A stretch of 64,000 nt of DNA, taken from positions 1 to 64,000 of the forward strand of contig NZ_LGDG01000225.1 in assembly GCF_001279775.1 (NCBI RefSeq), read 5' to 3'. This document shows positions 51,788-59,496 of the stretch, one piece after another. Position 1 is the stretch's first letter, and each line of letters begins with the position of its first letter. A program made the translations under genes and the position numbers. The notes below the pieces were generated by a model. The model searched no databases and was not told the DNA's origin. It was given only the letters and a program-made list of their open reading frames with translations. Origin of the DNA: Streptomyces sp. MMG1533. GTDB lineage: Bacteria > Actinomycetota > Actinomycetes > Streptomycetales > Streptomycetaceae.

Positions 51788-52618
51788 ATGCCCGACCACA
51801 TAACCGACCGGACCGGCCTGCGCGGCGACTGCGAGCAGTGCTTCGGCCTGTGCTGCGTCGCCCTGCCCTTCTCCGCGTCGGCGGACTTCGCCATCGACAA
51901 GCCGGCCGGAAAGCCCTGCCCGAATCTCCGGGGCGACCACCGCTGCGGTATCCACGCCGAGTTGCGGACCAAGGGCTTCACCGGTTGCACGGTCTACGAC
52001 TGCTTCGGCGCCGGTCAGAAGGTCTCGCAGATCACCTTCGGCGGCCGGGGCGGGCGCACGGCCCGGAGCGACGACGTCCGGCGCATGGTCGACGTCTTCC
52101 CGGTCGTCCGCCAACTCCACGAACTGCTCTGGTACCTCACCGAGGCACTGACCCTGCCGGCCGCCCGCCCGATCCACGCCGACCTCAGCCGGGCGCTGGA
52201 GCGGACCGAGGCGCTGACTCGTCAGACCCCCGAGGAACTCGGCGTGTTGGACGTCGGCGCACACCGGCAGGAGATCAACGTGCTCCTGCTGAAGACCAGT
52301 GAGCTGGTCCGGGCGGGCGCAGGCGGCAAGAAGAAGAACCGCCGCGGCGCGGACCTGATGGGCGCCCGACTCAAGGGCGCCGACCTGCGGGGCGCCAGCC
52401 TGCGCGGCGCCTACCTCATCGCCGCCGACCTCACCGGCGCCGACCTGCGCGGCGCGGACCTGATCGGCGCCGACCTGCGCGACGCCGACCTCACTGACGC
52501 GGACCTGACCGACGCCTTCTTCCTCACCCAGCCGCAGCTGAACGCGGCCCGGGGCAGCGCGGGCACCCGGTTGCCGGGATCAGTCGCCCGCCCCGTGCAC
52601 TGGGCAGCGCAGCTCTGA
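51788..52618 (+). CDS. Pentapeptide-repeat protein with Cys-rich N-terminus
   Basis: 276 residues from ATG 51788. The N-terminus carries eight Cys (15, 18, 22, 23, 44, 53, 67, 72) in a CEQCFGLCC...CPNL...CGIH...CTVYDC arrangement, like YkgJ-type metal-binding proteins. From about residue 190 there are some 11 A(D/N)LxG pentapeptides (GADLRGASLRGAYLIAADL and on) forming a right-handed beta-helix. A possible -10 TAGGCT at 51775-51780 lies 7 nt before the ATG. Its last 39 bases overlap the convergent P450 gene. Function unknown. Confidence 0.82.
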   Translation: MPDHITDRTGLRGDCEQCFGLCCVALPFSASADFAIDKPAGKPCPNLRGDHRCGIHAELRTKGFTGCTVYDCFGAGQKVSQITFGGRGGRTARSDDVRRMVDVFPVVRQLHELLWYLTEALTLPAARPIHADLSRALERTEALTRQTPEELGVLDVGAHRQEINVLLLKTSELVRAGAGGKKKNRRGADLMGARLKGADLRGASLRGAYLIAADLTGADLRGADLIGADLRDADLTDADLTDAFFLTQPQLNAARGSAGTRLPGSVARPVHWAAQL

Positions 52619-54100
52619 GGGAGCCTCGGTCTCGGCGGGCGTGGCGGACGAGTCCGAGGTGATGGCTGCCCGTCGCTCCAGGTGCAGCCGCAGACCCTCC
52701 GGCATCAGCGTGAGCCGCTCGGTCACCCGCAGCCGGTAGTCCGGGTCGGGCCGCAGCTCGTAGCGGCGCAGCAGCAGGCCGAGGACCAGGGTGGCCTCGT
52801 GCAGCGCGAACTGCCGCCCGATGCACGCCCGAGCCCCCGTCCCGAACGGCTTGAAGGTGTGCGGGGGACGCGACCGTACGGCCTTCGCCTCGAAGCGGTC
52901 CGGGTCGAACCGTTCGGCGTCGGCACCCCAGACCGCCCGGTCGCGGTGCAGCATCGGCGTGATCACCAGCGTCCACGCGCCCCGCCGCATCGGATGCGTC
53001 TTCGCCAGTACCGTGTCCTGCAGGGCCTCCCGGGCGAAGGCGGGCGCCGTCGGCCACAGCCGCAGCGTCTCGTCCAGCACCCGGCGGACGTATCGCAGCT
53101 TGGCCACCTGCTCGTAGCCGGGCGGCGCCGTGTCGCCCCAGACCCGGTCCACCTCGGCGCGGGCCCGGGCGGCGACGTCCGGATTCCGGGCGAGGTAGTG
53201 CAGGGCGAAGGACAGCGCGCCCGAGGTGGTCTCGTGGCCTGCGACCAGGAAGGTGATGACCTGACGCCGGACGTTCTCCGCGGACAGCCGTTCCCCGGTC
53301 TCGGGGTGGGCCGTCTCCAGCATCCGGTCCAGCAGGTCCCCGTCCCCGCTCCCGCTTGTCGTGCGCCGGGCTTGGACCAGATCGTCGACCGTGCGGTTGA
53401 GGTACGCGATGTCGGCCTCGTTGCGCCGCGCGGCCCGGCGCAGCAGCAGCGGGAACGGCACCGTGTTCAGCCGCTGCGCATAGGTGAGCGTGCCCACCAT
53501 CGCGGTCACGAAGGGGTGCAGGCGGTCCCGTTCGAAGGAGTCGAAGTCGTGTCCGAAGCCGGTCCGCGCGATCGTCTCCAGGGTCAGCTTCGTCATGTCG
53601 CCCGGCACGTCCACCGCCCGGCCCGCCACCAGTTCGCGGTCCCAGTGGTCGGTGAGCCGCCCGGCCACCGCCAGCATCTTCGAGTGATAGCCCTCCATGG
53701 CCTCCCGGTTGAAGCCCGGGGCCAGGACGTCGTGCGCCAGTTGCCAGTTCGGCTCGTGGTTGTACGCCGTGAACAGCCCGTCCCCGGCGACCGGCCGCAG
53801 ATTCGCGACCCCGAGCCCCACGTGCTTGGCGAACCGCGACTCGTCCGCCAGGTCGGCCACGAGGTCGGCACCCCACGTGAACACGAACTCCCTGCCGAAG
53901 GCCTTGCGCCGGAAGATCGGCCCCAGCTGCCGGGCGTACCGGAGGGTGTCCTGGAGGGGTGTGCGCCGGTCGACGCCGACCACGTCACCGAGCAGGGGCA
54001 GGCGGTGCGGGGGATGCGGGATGCGGTGCAGCTCGGGCCAGCCCTGCTCCGCACCGCGGAAGCCTGCGGGCAGCGTGGCCTCTGTCGTCGTCTCCGCCAT
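52580..54100 (-). CDS. Cytochrome P450, CYP102-like haem domain without reductase
   Basis: 506 residues. It has I-helix AGHETTSGAL, ExxR in DETLRLWP, and haem motif FKPFGTGARACIGRQF with Cys426. The N-terminal half (RLPLLGDVVGVDRRTPLQDT, GREFVFTWGADLVADL, HDVLAPGFNREAMEGYH) is close in pattern to P450 BM3, a fatty-acid hydroxylase, and to CYP102B1 of S. coelicolor, which also lacks the fused reductase. It needs a separate ferredoxin or flavodoxin partner. Divergent from a TetR regulator, with paired operators over its promoter. Confidence 0.9.
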   Translation of the reverse strand: MAETTTEATLPAGFRGAEQGWPELHRIPHPPHRLPLLGDVVGVDRRTPLQDTLRYARQLGPIFRRKAFGREFVFTWGADLVADLADESRFAKHVGLGVANLRPVAGDGLFTAYNHEPNWQLAHDVLAPGFNREAMEGYHSKMLAVAGRLTDHWDRELVAGRAVDVPGDMTKLTLETIARTGFGHDFDSFERDRLHPFVTAMVGTLTYAQRLNTVPFPLLLRRAARRNEADIAYLNRTVDDLVQARRTTSGSGDGDLLDRMLETAHPETGERLSAENVRRQVITFLVAGHETTSGALSFALHYLARNPDVAARARAEVDRVWGDTAPPGYEQVAKLRYVRRVLDETLRLWPTAPAFAREALQDTVLAKTHPMRRGAWTLVITPMLHRDRAVWGADAERFDPDRFEAKAVRSRPPHTFKPFGTGARACIGRQFALHEATLVLGLLLRRYELRPDPDYRLRVTERLTLMPEGLRLHLERRAAITSDSSATPAETEAPSELRCPVHGAGD

Positions 54101-54141
54101 GGCCCATCTCCCTTGATGCAGCGGCAGGTCGAGCGTGTTGT

Positions 54142-54194
54142 ACGTCGGTTCAACAACGCCTTTCAGTCTGGTCCCGCTGTTGAACCGACGTCAA
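54142..54194 (-). promoter_or_regulatory. P450 promoter and TetR-type operator pair
   Basis: Perfect 14-bp arms ACGTCGGTTCAACA (54142-54155) and TGTTGAACCGACGT (54178-54191), spacer 22 nt. The predicted P450 promoter on the minus strand has -35 TTGACG (54194-54189) and -10 CAGACT (54170-54165), 18 bp apart. One arm covers the -35 and the other the transcript start. Confidence 0.75.
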
Positions 54195-54207
54195 GTAAAG
54201 TGCGGGC

Positions 54208-54810
54208 ATGGCCGCGAACCAGGGCGCACGCGCACGCCGTCGGCTCAGCACCGAGGAGCGTCGGGAGCAGCTGCTGTCGGTGGGGGCGCGGCTGTTCTCG
54301 GAGAGCCCGTACGACGAGGTGTGGATCGAGCAGGTCGCCGAGATCGCCGGTGTCTCGCGCGGGCTGCTGTACCACTACTTCCCGACCAAGCGGGACTTCT
54401 TCGCGGCGGTCGTCGAGCGCGAGAGTGAGCGGATGCTGCGGATGTCGGCTGCCGTGCCCGGCGTACCGGTGCGCGAGCAGCTCGCCGCCGGCCTCGACAC
54501 GTATCTCGAGTACGTCCAGGCCCACGCACACGGTTACCGAGCCTTCCACCGTGCCGACGCGTCGGGCGACCAGAGCGTGCGCAAGGTCTACCGGCGGGCG
54601 CTGGCCGCGCAGGAGCGGCAGATCCTCGCGGCCCTGGCCGCCGATCCCGAGTTCGGCCCGCTCGCGCAGACGCGGCCCGAACTGCACCTGGCCGTCCGGG
54701 GCTGGCTGGGGTTCATCACCGCCGTGAGTCTGGAGTGGCTCCGCGGCTCGGACCTCTCCCGGGAACAGGTGCGCGACCTGTGTGCCCGGGCGCTGCTGGG
54801 CGTTCTCTGA
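54208..54810 (+). CDS. TetR-family regulator, probable repressor of the P450 gene
   Basis: 200 residues. The N-terminal HTH reads VEQ-type: IEQVAEIAGVSRGLLYHYFPTKRDFFAAVVE, residues about 38-68 (shown in part). The C-terminal ligand domain has LRMSAAVPGVPVREQLAAGLDTYLEY in part. The gene is divergent from the CYP102-like P450 with 107 bp between starts, where a pair of 14-bp inverted repeats lies. A fatty acid or its derivative is the plausible inducer, by analogy to the P450 substrate class; that is an inference. Confidence 0.88.
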   Translation: MAANQGARARRRLSTEERREQLLSVGARLFSESPYDEVWIEQVAEIAGVSRGLLYHYFPTKRDFFAAVVERESERMLRMSAAVPGVPVREQLAAGLDTYLEYVQAHAHGYRAFHRADASGDQSVRKVYRRALAAQERQILAALAADPEFGPLAQTRPELHLAVRGWLGFITAVSLEWLRGSDLSREQVRDLCARALLGVL

Positions 54811-54870
54811 TCCTGAGGTGGCAGCGGAACCCTCTGATCCGCCCCGGCGGCAATCCGTGGCCGCCCGTGG

Positions 54871-54916
54871 TTGGCTTCGGCTCCGATCTTCGATAGGTTA
54901 GGCAAGGCTTACCTAA
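54871..54916 (+). promoter_or_regulatory. Iron-box promoter of the DUF2470 gene
   Basis: -35 TTGGCT (54871-54876), 17-bp spacer, -10 TAGGTT (54894-54899). The 19-bp iron box TTAGGCAAGGCTTACCTAA (54898-54916) follows, with 8 of 9 positions paired about its centre. This is the DmdR1/IdeR/DtxR site form, so the gene should be expressed when iron is low. Its last AA is part of the AAGGAGG ribosome site. Confidence 0.9.
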
Positions 54917-54928
54917 GGAGGTTTTGGG

Positions 54929-55654
54929 ATGGGTGACAGCCAAACCTGGACGGCGGCACCTTCCGGGGCGGAGTGGGCCCGGTCGGTGCTCGCCGCCGCG
55001 TGGTCCTGCGCGGTGACCGCGGAGGGCGGACGCGAGGAGTTCGTCGGCGCGCACACCGTGACCGAGGACGGGCGGGTGCTGCTGCAGGTGCCCGAGGACA
55101 GCACCCTGCTCGCGGCCTCGATCTGCGCGCCCCGCGGGGAGCCGTCCGCCGTCCTGGAGTTCGCCGACGTCGCGCCCGTCCCGGTGCGCAACCGGATCCG
55201 GGCCCGGCTGTGGATGGCCGGATGGTTCGTCCCGGAGGACGGCCGCCTGGCGTTCCGGGCCACGCGTGTGGTGCTGCGCCGGCCCTCCGGCGCGGTGGTC
55301 GTCGACCTCGACGAGTTCGCCGCCGCCGCACCCGACCCGCTGGCCACGGCCGAGGCCCGGCTGCTCACCCATCTCGCCGACTGCCATGCCGACGCGGTCG
55401 AGCGGCTCACCCGCCTCGTCGACTCCGACAGCCTGCACGGCGCGGTCCGTGTCCAGCCCCTCGCGGTCGACCGGCACGGACTGACGCTGCGCGTCGAGCG
55501 GGCCCGGGCCCACGGCGACGTACGCCTGGCGTTCCACCGGCCCGCCGACGACGTCTCCCAGCTCACGGAGCGCATGCACGTCCTGCTCACCCAGGCCGGC
55601 ACCACCACGTGTCCGCGGGCGCTACAGCGGCAGCGCGCAGACGGCGACGGGTGA
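54929..55654 (+). CDS. DUF2470-domain protein, iron-regulated
   Basis: 241 residues from ATG 54929, with AAGGAGG at 54915-54921. A split-barrel-like N-terminal part is followed by a DUF2470 domain (ADCHADAVERLTRLVDSDS and VQPLAVDRHGLTLRVE). DUF2470 occurs at the C-terminus of haem-utilisation proteins related to HugZ, where it may bind haem. The iron box at its promoter supports a role in iron or haem acquisition. Its 3' end overlaps the convergent lactonase gene by 33 nt. Confidence 0.85.
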   Translation: MGDSQTWTAAPSGAEWARSVLAAAWSCAVTAEGGREEFVGAHTVTEDGRVLLQVPEDSTLLAASICAPRGEPSAVLEFADVAPVPVRNRIRARLWMAGWFVPEDGRLAFRATRVVLRRPSGAVVVDLDEFAAAAPDPLATAEARLLTHLADCHADAVERLTRLVDSDSLHGAVRVQPLAVDRHGLTLRVERARAHGDVRLAFHRPADDVSQLTERMHVLLTQAGTTTCPRALQRQRADGDG

Positions 55655-56830
55655 CGCGAACGGCTCGCCCGCGAGCCGCAGTCCACCGCTCTTCTCGTCC
55701 ACGTGGAAGACGCTCACCGTGCCGGACTTCTGGTTCGCCGCGAACAGCAGCGTCCCGTCCGGCGAGAAGGCGATCTGCCGCGGGAAGTCGCCGGACACCG
55801 GAACCGTGTCGATCAGCCGCAGCCGGGCGCCGTTCGCCTCCACCGCGTAGCGCGTGAGGCTGTTGTGGCCCCGGTTGGCGAGATAGGCGTACGCGCCGTT
55901 CGACGTCACCAGGATCTGCGCCGGGTAGCTGGTACCCGACCCCGTTCCCGTCGACTGGGCGTCACCGACGGTCAATCGGCCGCCGTCCGGATCGTAGGCG
56001 CAGACCGCGACCGTGTTGTCGACCTCGTTGGCCAGATACGCGTACCGCCCCCCGGGGTGGAAGGTGAGGTGCCGCGGCCCGGCACCCGGCCGGGTGTGGG
56101 CCTGCGCGACCTCGTCGAGCCGGCCGGTCTGCTCGTCCAGGCGGTAGCTGTACACGGTGTCCGTGCCCAGGTCGACGGCGAGCACATGGCCGCCGTCGGG
56201 ACTCGTCAGGAACTGGTGGGCGTGCGGACCCTCCTGACCCGGACCGGGCGCCGGACTGGAGTGGGTGACCAGGTCGGCGCGCTCACCGAGTGCGCCCGAG
56301 GCGTCGATCGGGTGCACGGCCACGCTGCCGGACGTGTAGTTGGCGCTGAGCAGCCAGCGCCCGCCCGGATGCACGGACAGATGACAGGGGCCCCCACCAC
56401 CGGTGCTCCGGCTCCCCAGAACCTTGCGATCGGACAGCCGCACCGCGGTTACGGCACCCGCCTCGCGCTCGTTCACCGCGTACAGCGTGCGCCCGTTCGG
56501 ATGCACAGCGAGGTATGACGGGTCGCCGACGCCGGCGACCGTGCCGGTCTTGGTGATACGGCCGCTCGTGGCGTCGTAGGTGGCGAGACCGATGCCCGTG
56601 CCGCCGCCCTCCACGGAGGTGTAGGTACCGAGGTAGAGCGGTCGGGGGCCGGAGGGTGCACGGCTCTCGGCCCCAGCGCTCGTGCTCGGCTCGGCGGCGC
56701 TCGGACTCGCCTCGGTGGCCGTCGGGTCGGTCGGCGGCGGCGCGTCGTCGCACGCGGGCAGCACGGCCGCGGCCCCCGTCCCCGCCAGGGCGCCGACGAA
56801 TCGGCGCCTGCTCCAGCCCTCACTGCCCAT
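55622..56830 (-). CDS. Secreted lactonase-family beta-propeller lipoprotein
   Basis: 402 residues from ATG 56830, with TGAGG at the right distance; a GTG at 56836 overlaps that site. The N-terminus has a Tat-type signal (SRRRFVGALAG) and a lipobox ending in Cys27 (LPAC). The mature part is a seven-bladed propeller of the 6-phosphogluconolactonase-like family (DPSYLAVHPNGRTLYAVNE, then PHAHQFLTSPDGGHVLAVDLG). As an exported lipoprotein it cannot be the cytoplasmic pentose pathway enzyme. Its substrate is unknown. Confidence 0.87.
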   Translation of the reverse strand: MGSEGWSRRRFVGALAGTGAAAVLPACDDAPPPTDPTATEASPSAAEPSTSAGAESRAPSGPRPLYLGTYTSVEGGGTGIGLATYDATSGRITKTGTVAGVGDPSYLAVHPNGRTLYAVNEREAGAVTAVRLSDRKVLGSRSTGGGGPCHLSVHPGGRWLLSANYTSGSVAVHPIDASGALGERADLVTHSSPAPGPGQEGPHAHQFLTSPDGGHVLAVDLGTDTVYSYRLDEQTGRLDEVAQAHTRPGAGPRHLTFHPGGRYAYLANEVDNTVAVCAYDPDGGRLTVGDAQSTGTGSGTSYPAQILVTSNGAYAYLANRGHNSLTRYAVEANGARLRLIDTVPVSGDFPRQIAFSPDGTLLFAANQKSGTVSVFHVDEKSGGLRLAGEPFASPVAVCALPL

Positions 56831-56910
56831 GCGCACACCTCAGGTCGTCGCTCGTCCCGTCGCGACTGCCACCTTCGCGTGGATCACCCGTCAGGTGCAA
56901 CAGCGGCATC

Positions 56911-56935
56911 ATGCGTTGCGCACAGCGCAACGCAT
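56911..56935. promoter_or_regulatory. Perfect 11-bp inverted repeat upstream of the lactonase gene
   Basis: ATGCGTTGCGC (56911-56921), ACA, GCGCAACGCAT (56925-56935). It lies between the lactonase start (80 bp away) and the stop of the next gene (17 nt away). It may be an operator for the lactonase or a terminator for the other gene; there is no T tract. Confidence 0.6.
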
Positions 56936-56951
56936 CCGCCGTGTCGTTGCC

Positions 56952-57986
56952 CTACCAGTCGCCGTCCGCCACGGGCTTCCCCGGCGCGTCCTTCAGCGGC
57001 TGCACCTGCGGCGGCGAGGGCTCCTGCCAGGGCTCGTGGTCGTCCCCGAGCCAGTCGCCGACCGGCTTGACGTCCTGGAGCGTGTCCGTGGCCGGGAGAT
57101 CCTCGGCGTCCTGGTCGTAGTAGTCGAACCAGGGCAGCCCGGCGCGGGTGTACGCGGCGCGGTCCACGGGCGACGGCGGGGGAGTCTCGCCGGTGATACG
57201 GCGCCACTCGGGAGGCGTCACCAGGTGCACGAACACCCGTCCCGCGGGCTGCTCGGCCCAGTCCGTCGGCGGACGGTCGTCCCGGTAGACCTCCTGACGC
57301 ATCGATCCACCCACGCCCAGTCCCATGGCGGCCGCGGCCCGCGGCCGGCCCGCGGGGGCCGCGGCAGGGGCCGCCGGTGCCGCCATGGGCATCGCGGCTC
57401 CGTAGCTCTTGCCCGGCATCGCCCTGGCCCGCTCCGCCCTGCGCCGCTCCTCCTCGCGCCACCGGGCCAGCGGCCCCTCGTTCAGCGGGAACGACTGCAG
57501 TTGTACGCCGCCCCAGACCTCCTCGCCCGTGACCTGCCCCTCGACGGTCGCGCCAAGCCCCAGCGGCACCGCCACGAACTGGCGGACCGTGCCCTTCCCG
57601 GAGTTGATGCCGTCCAGCCACGGCTGACGCGGAAGCACGACGTAGTTCTGCGGATCGCGGGAGAGCCGGTCGCTCCACGGCCGGCCCGAGACCGCGCACA
57701 CCTTGCCCACCCCGACCTGCAACGCGGCCGGCTCCTTCGTGCCCGAGAAGCTCAGCCACATCGCCTCGCGCAGGTACACCGGCAGCATCACCCCGCCCCG
57801 GGCCCGCCACTGCTCCGGGACGGTGTCCGGGAAGTCGGAGACCCGGCGGACGGGAAACTCGCCGAGCCCCGGCGGCAGCGGATGCGTGCCCGTCTCGGGC
57901 AGCCGCAGCGTGCGCACGAACCGCACCGCCGCACCGCCCGGCAGCCGCAGTGTGTTCCCGTCGATCCGCACCGTGGTGTCGGTCAT
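56952..57986 (-). CDS. Conserved hypothetical protein
   Basis: 344 residues, soluble. The N-terminal 170 residues look like one globular domain (IDGNTLRLPGGAAVRFVRTLRLP, then VMLPVYLREAMWLSFSGTKEPAA and VWGGVQLQSFPLNEGPLARW). A low-complexity Ala/Pro linker follows (about 190-230), then an acidic C-terminal region with WFDYYDQDAEDLP. The first domain has features of proteins found widely in bacteria near stress genes, but I cannot name the family. It is 54 nt downstream of the FUSC-type gene stop and reads the same way. Confidence 0.75.
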   Translation of the reverse strand: MTDTTVRIDGNTLRLPGGAAVRFVRTLRLPETGTHPLPPGLGEFPVRRVSDFPDTVPEQWRARGGVMLPVYLREAMWLSFSGTKEPAALQVGVGKVCAVSGRPWSDRLSRDPQNYVVLPRQPWLDGINSGKGTVRQFVAVPLGLGATVEGQVTGEEVWGGVQLQSFPLNEGPLARWREEERRRAERARAMPGKSYGAAMPMAAPAAPAAAPAGRPRAAAAMGLGVGGSMRQEVYRDDRPPTDWAEQPAGRVFVHLVTPPEWRRITGETPPPSPVDRAAYTRAGLPWFDYYDQDAEDLPATDTLQDVKPVGDWLGDDHEPWQEPSPPQVQPLKDAPGKPVADGDW

Positions 57987-58026
57987 CGGCCCGCCCCCTT
58001 CGTCCCGCCCCCGGAGGCATGCCGCC

Positions 58027-58049
58027 TCAAGGTGACTTCTTCACCTTGA
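58027..58049 (-). terminator. Hairpin at the end of the FUSC-type gene
   Basis: Arms TCAAGGTGA (58027-58035) and TCACCTTGA (58041-58049) with a 5-nt loop. The right arm includes the stop codon at 58041-58043. It probably ends or attenuates this transcript before the next gene. Confidence 0.55.
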
Positions 58050-59303
58050 ACGTCGCTCGGCGTCCGTGCGGTTCCGGCGCAGCTGCTCGGGCACGTGCAG
58101 GCTCTCCCGCAGCCGGGTGAGCCGCGGCATGCGTTCGCGCTGCTCGCGGGAGACGCGGTCCAGTTCCTCCAGGAGGCGGCGCGAGCGGTGCTCGGTGTCG
58201 AGCTCGTCGAGGATCCGGTTCACCTCGGTGAGGACGGCACCGAGCAGTTGCCACTGGCGGGCGTCGCGCTGGACCTCTTCCAGCAGCAGCTGGGCCAGCT
58301 TGTCGCGGGTGGCCGCGGCCTGTCGCAACTCGGCGGTCAGCCGGGACTCCGCCGCGTCGGCGTTCAGGCTCACCGGGGTGGTGACCAGGACCGCGAAGCT
58401 GACCACGGCATCCGCGATCTCCGACAGCAGCTGCTCGACGGCCGCGCCCGTCTCCGACGCGAAGGAGCGTGGAAGGGGCTCGGACTCGCGCTCCTTCGCG
58501 AGGTCGGTGAAGGTGCGCGCGAGCACCCGCAGCACGACCGTGCAGATCTCCAGCGTGTCCAGGCCGGTGCGCAGCACCACGCGGTGCAGCAGGCCCTCCT
58601 TCACGCGCGGATTGAACCGCAGACTGTCCTCGGCCTGCCGCAGGGCCGCGTCCACCTCGACGATGTCGTGGTCGAGCCGGCGCGCCTCGTGCAGCCGGGC
58701 CGTCGCATGCTCGACGGGCGTCCGGCCCGCGGCCTCCTCGCCCATGCTCAGCATCAACTGCCGCACCCGGCGGGCCAGCCCCTCGATCGACTCCCCGGCC
58801 TCGCCCACCCACACCGGCGGGGCGAACAGCAGATTGCAGCCCAGGCCGACGACCGCGCCGATCAGCGTCTCCAGCACCCGCGCCCAGGCGGTGTCACCGA
58901 CGGTCGTGACCCCGAGCACCAGCATCGCGCTGATCGCCACCTCGGGCACGAACTCGTCGACCCGCACCAGATGCCCGACGGCCAGCGCCGCCACGATCAG
59001 CAGCCCGAGGCTCCACCAGGTCAGCCCCACCAGCAGACTGAAGGCGATGGCGACGAGGACCCCCGCGACCACCGAGTTCACCCGGCGGATTCCGGTGGTG
59101 AGCGTGGAGTAGAGGGTGACCTGGACGACCAGCAGCGCGGTCAGCGGTGCGGTGAGCGGTGCCGCCTCGGGGCTCAGACGCAGGGCGATGACGTAAGCGA
59201 TCGTCGCCGCGGCCGACGACCGCAGCGCCTGTACGACGACCGGGTCCCGGTGCCGCTTCACCAAGCGCACCAGGGACGTCGTCCACTCACGTACGTCTCG
59301 CAT
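58041..59303 (-). CDS. FUSC/aromatic acid exporter-type membrane protein
   Basis: 420 residues from ATG 59303. Residues about 25-165 hold five or six membrane helices (SSAAATIAYVIALRL, TALLVVQVTLYSTLTTGIRR and so on), typical of FUSC or ArAE exporters. The C-terminal 250 residues are a cytoplasmic helical domain with coiled-coil segments (ARRLDHDIVEVDAALRQAEDSLR, LLEELDRVSREQRERM). It may export aromatic or toxic compounds. The first helical pair carries a VN motif rather than the full E. coli AaeB layout, so this is a half-size relative. Confidence 0.8.
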   Translation of the reverse strand: MRDVREWTTSLVRLVKRHRDPVVVQALRSSAAATIAYVIALRLSPEAAPLTAPLTALLVVQVTLYSTLTTGIRRVNSVVAGVLVAIAFSLLVGLTWWSLGLLIVAALAVGHLVRVDEFVPEVAISAMLVLGVTTVGDTAWARVLETLIGAVVGLGCNLLFAPPVWVGEAGESIEGLARRVRQLMLSMGEEAAGRTPVEHATARLHEARRLDHDIVEVDAALRQAEDSLRFNPRVKEGLLHRVVLRTGLDTLEICTVVLRVLARTFTDLAKERESEPLPRSFASETGAAVEQLLSEIADAVVSFAVLVTTPVSLNADAAESRLTAELRQAAATRDKLAQLLLEEVQRDARQWQLLGAVLTEVNRILDELDTEHRSRRLLEELDRVSREQRERMPRLTRLRESLHVPEQLRRNRTDAERRSR

Positions 59304-59496
59304 CCTCGGGCCGTCCCCTTCCACAGATGTACCGAAGGTACTCATTGAGGACCGCAGCCGTCCGCAAGGAAACGTAGTTTGCCATTCCGCTACGGCCCCA
59401 TGAGGAAGACCCCCGTCCTCGCCCCGTGGATGGCCGTACCACGCTGCTGTGGACAGCCGGATGGTCTGCGCCGTACCGGTACGAAAGCCTTGGATC

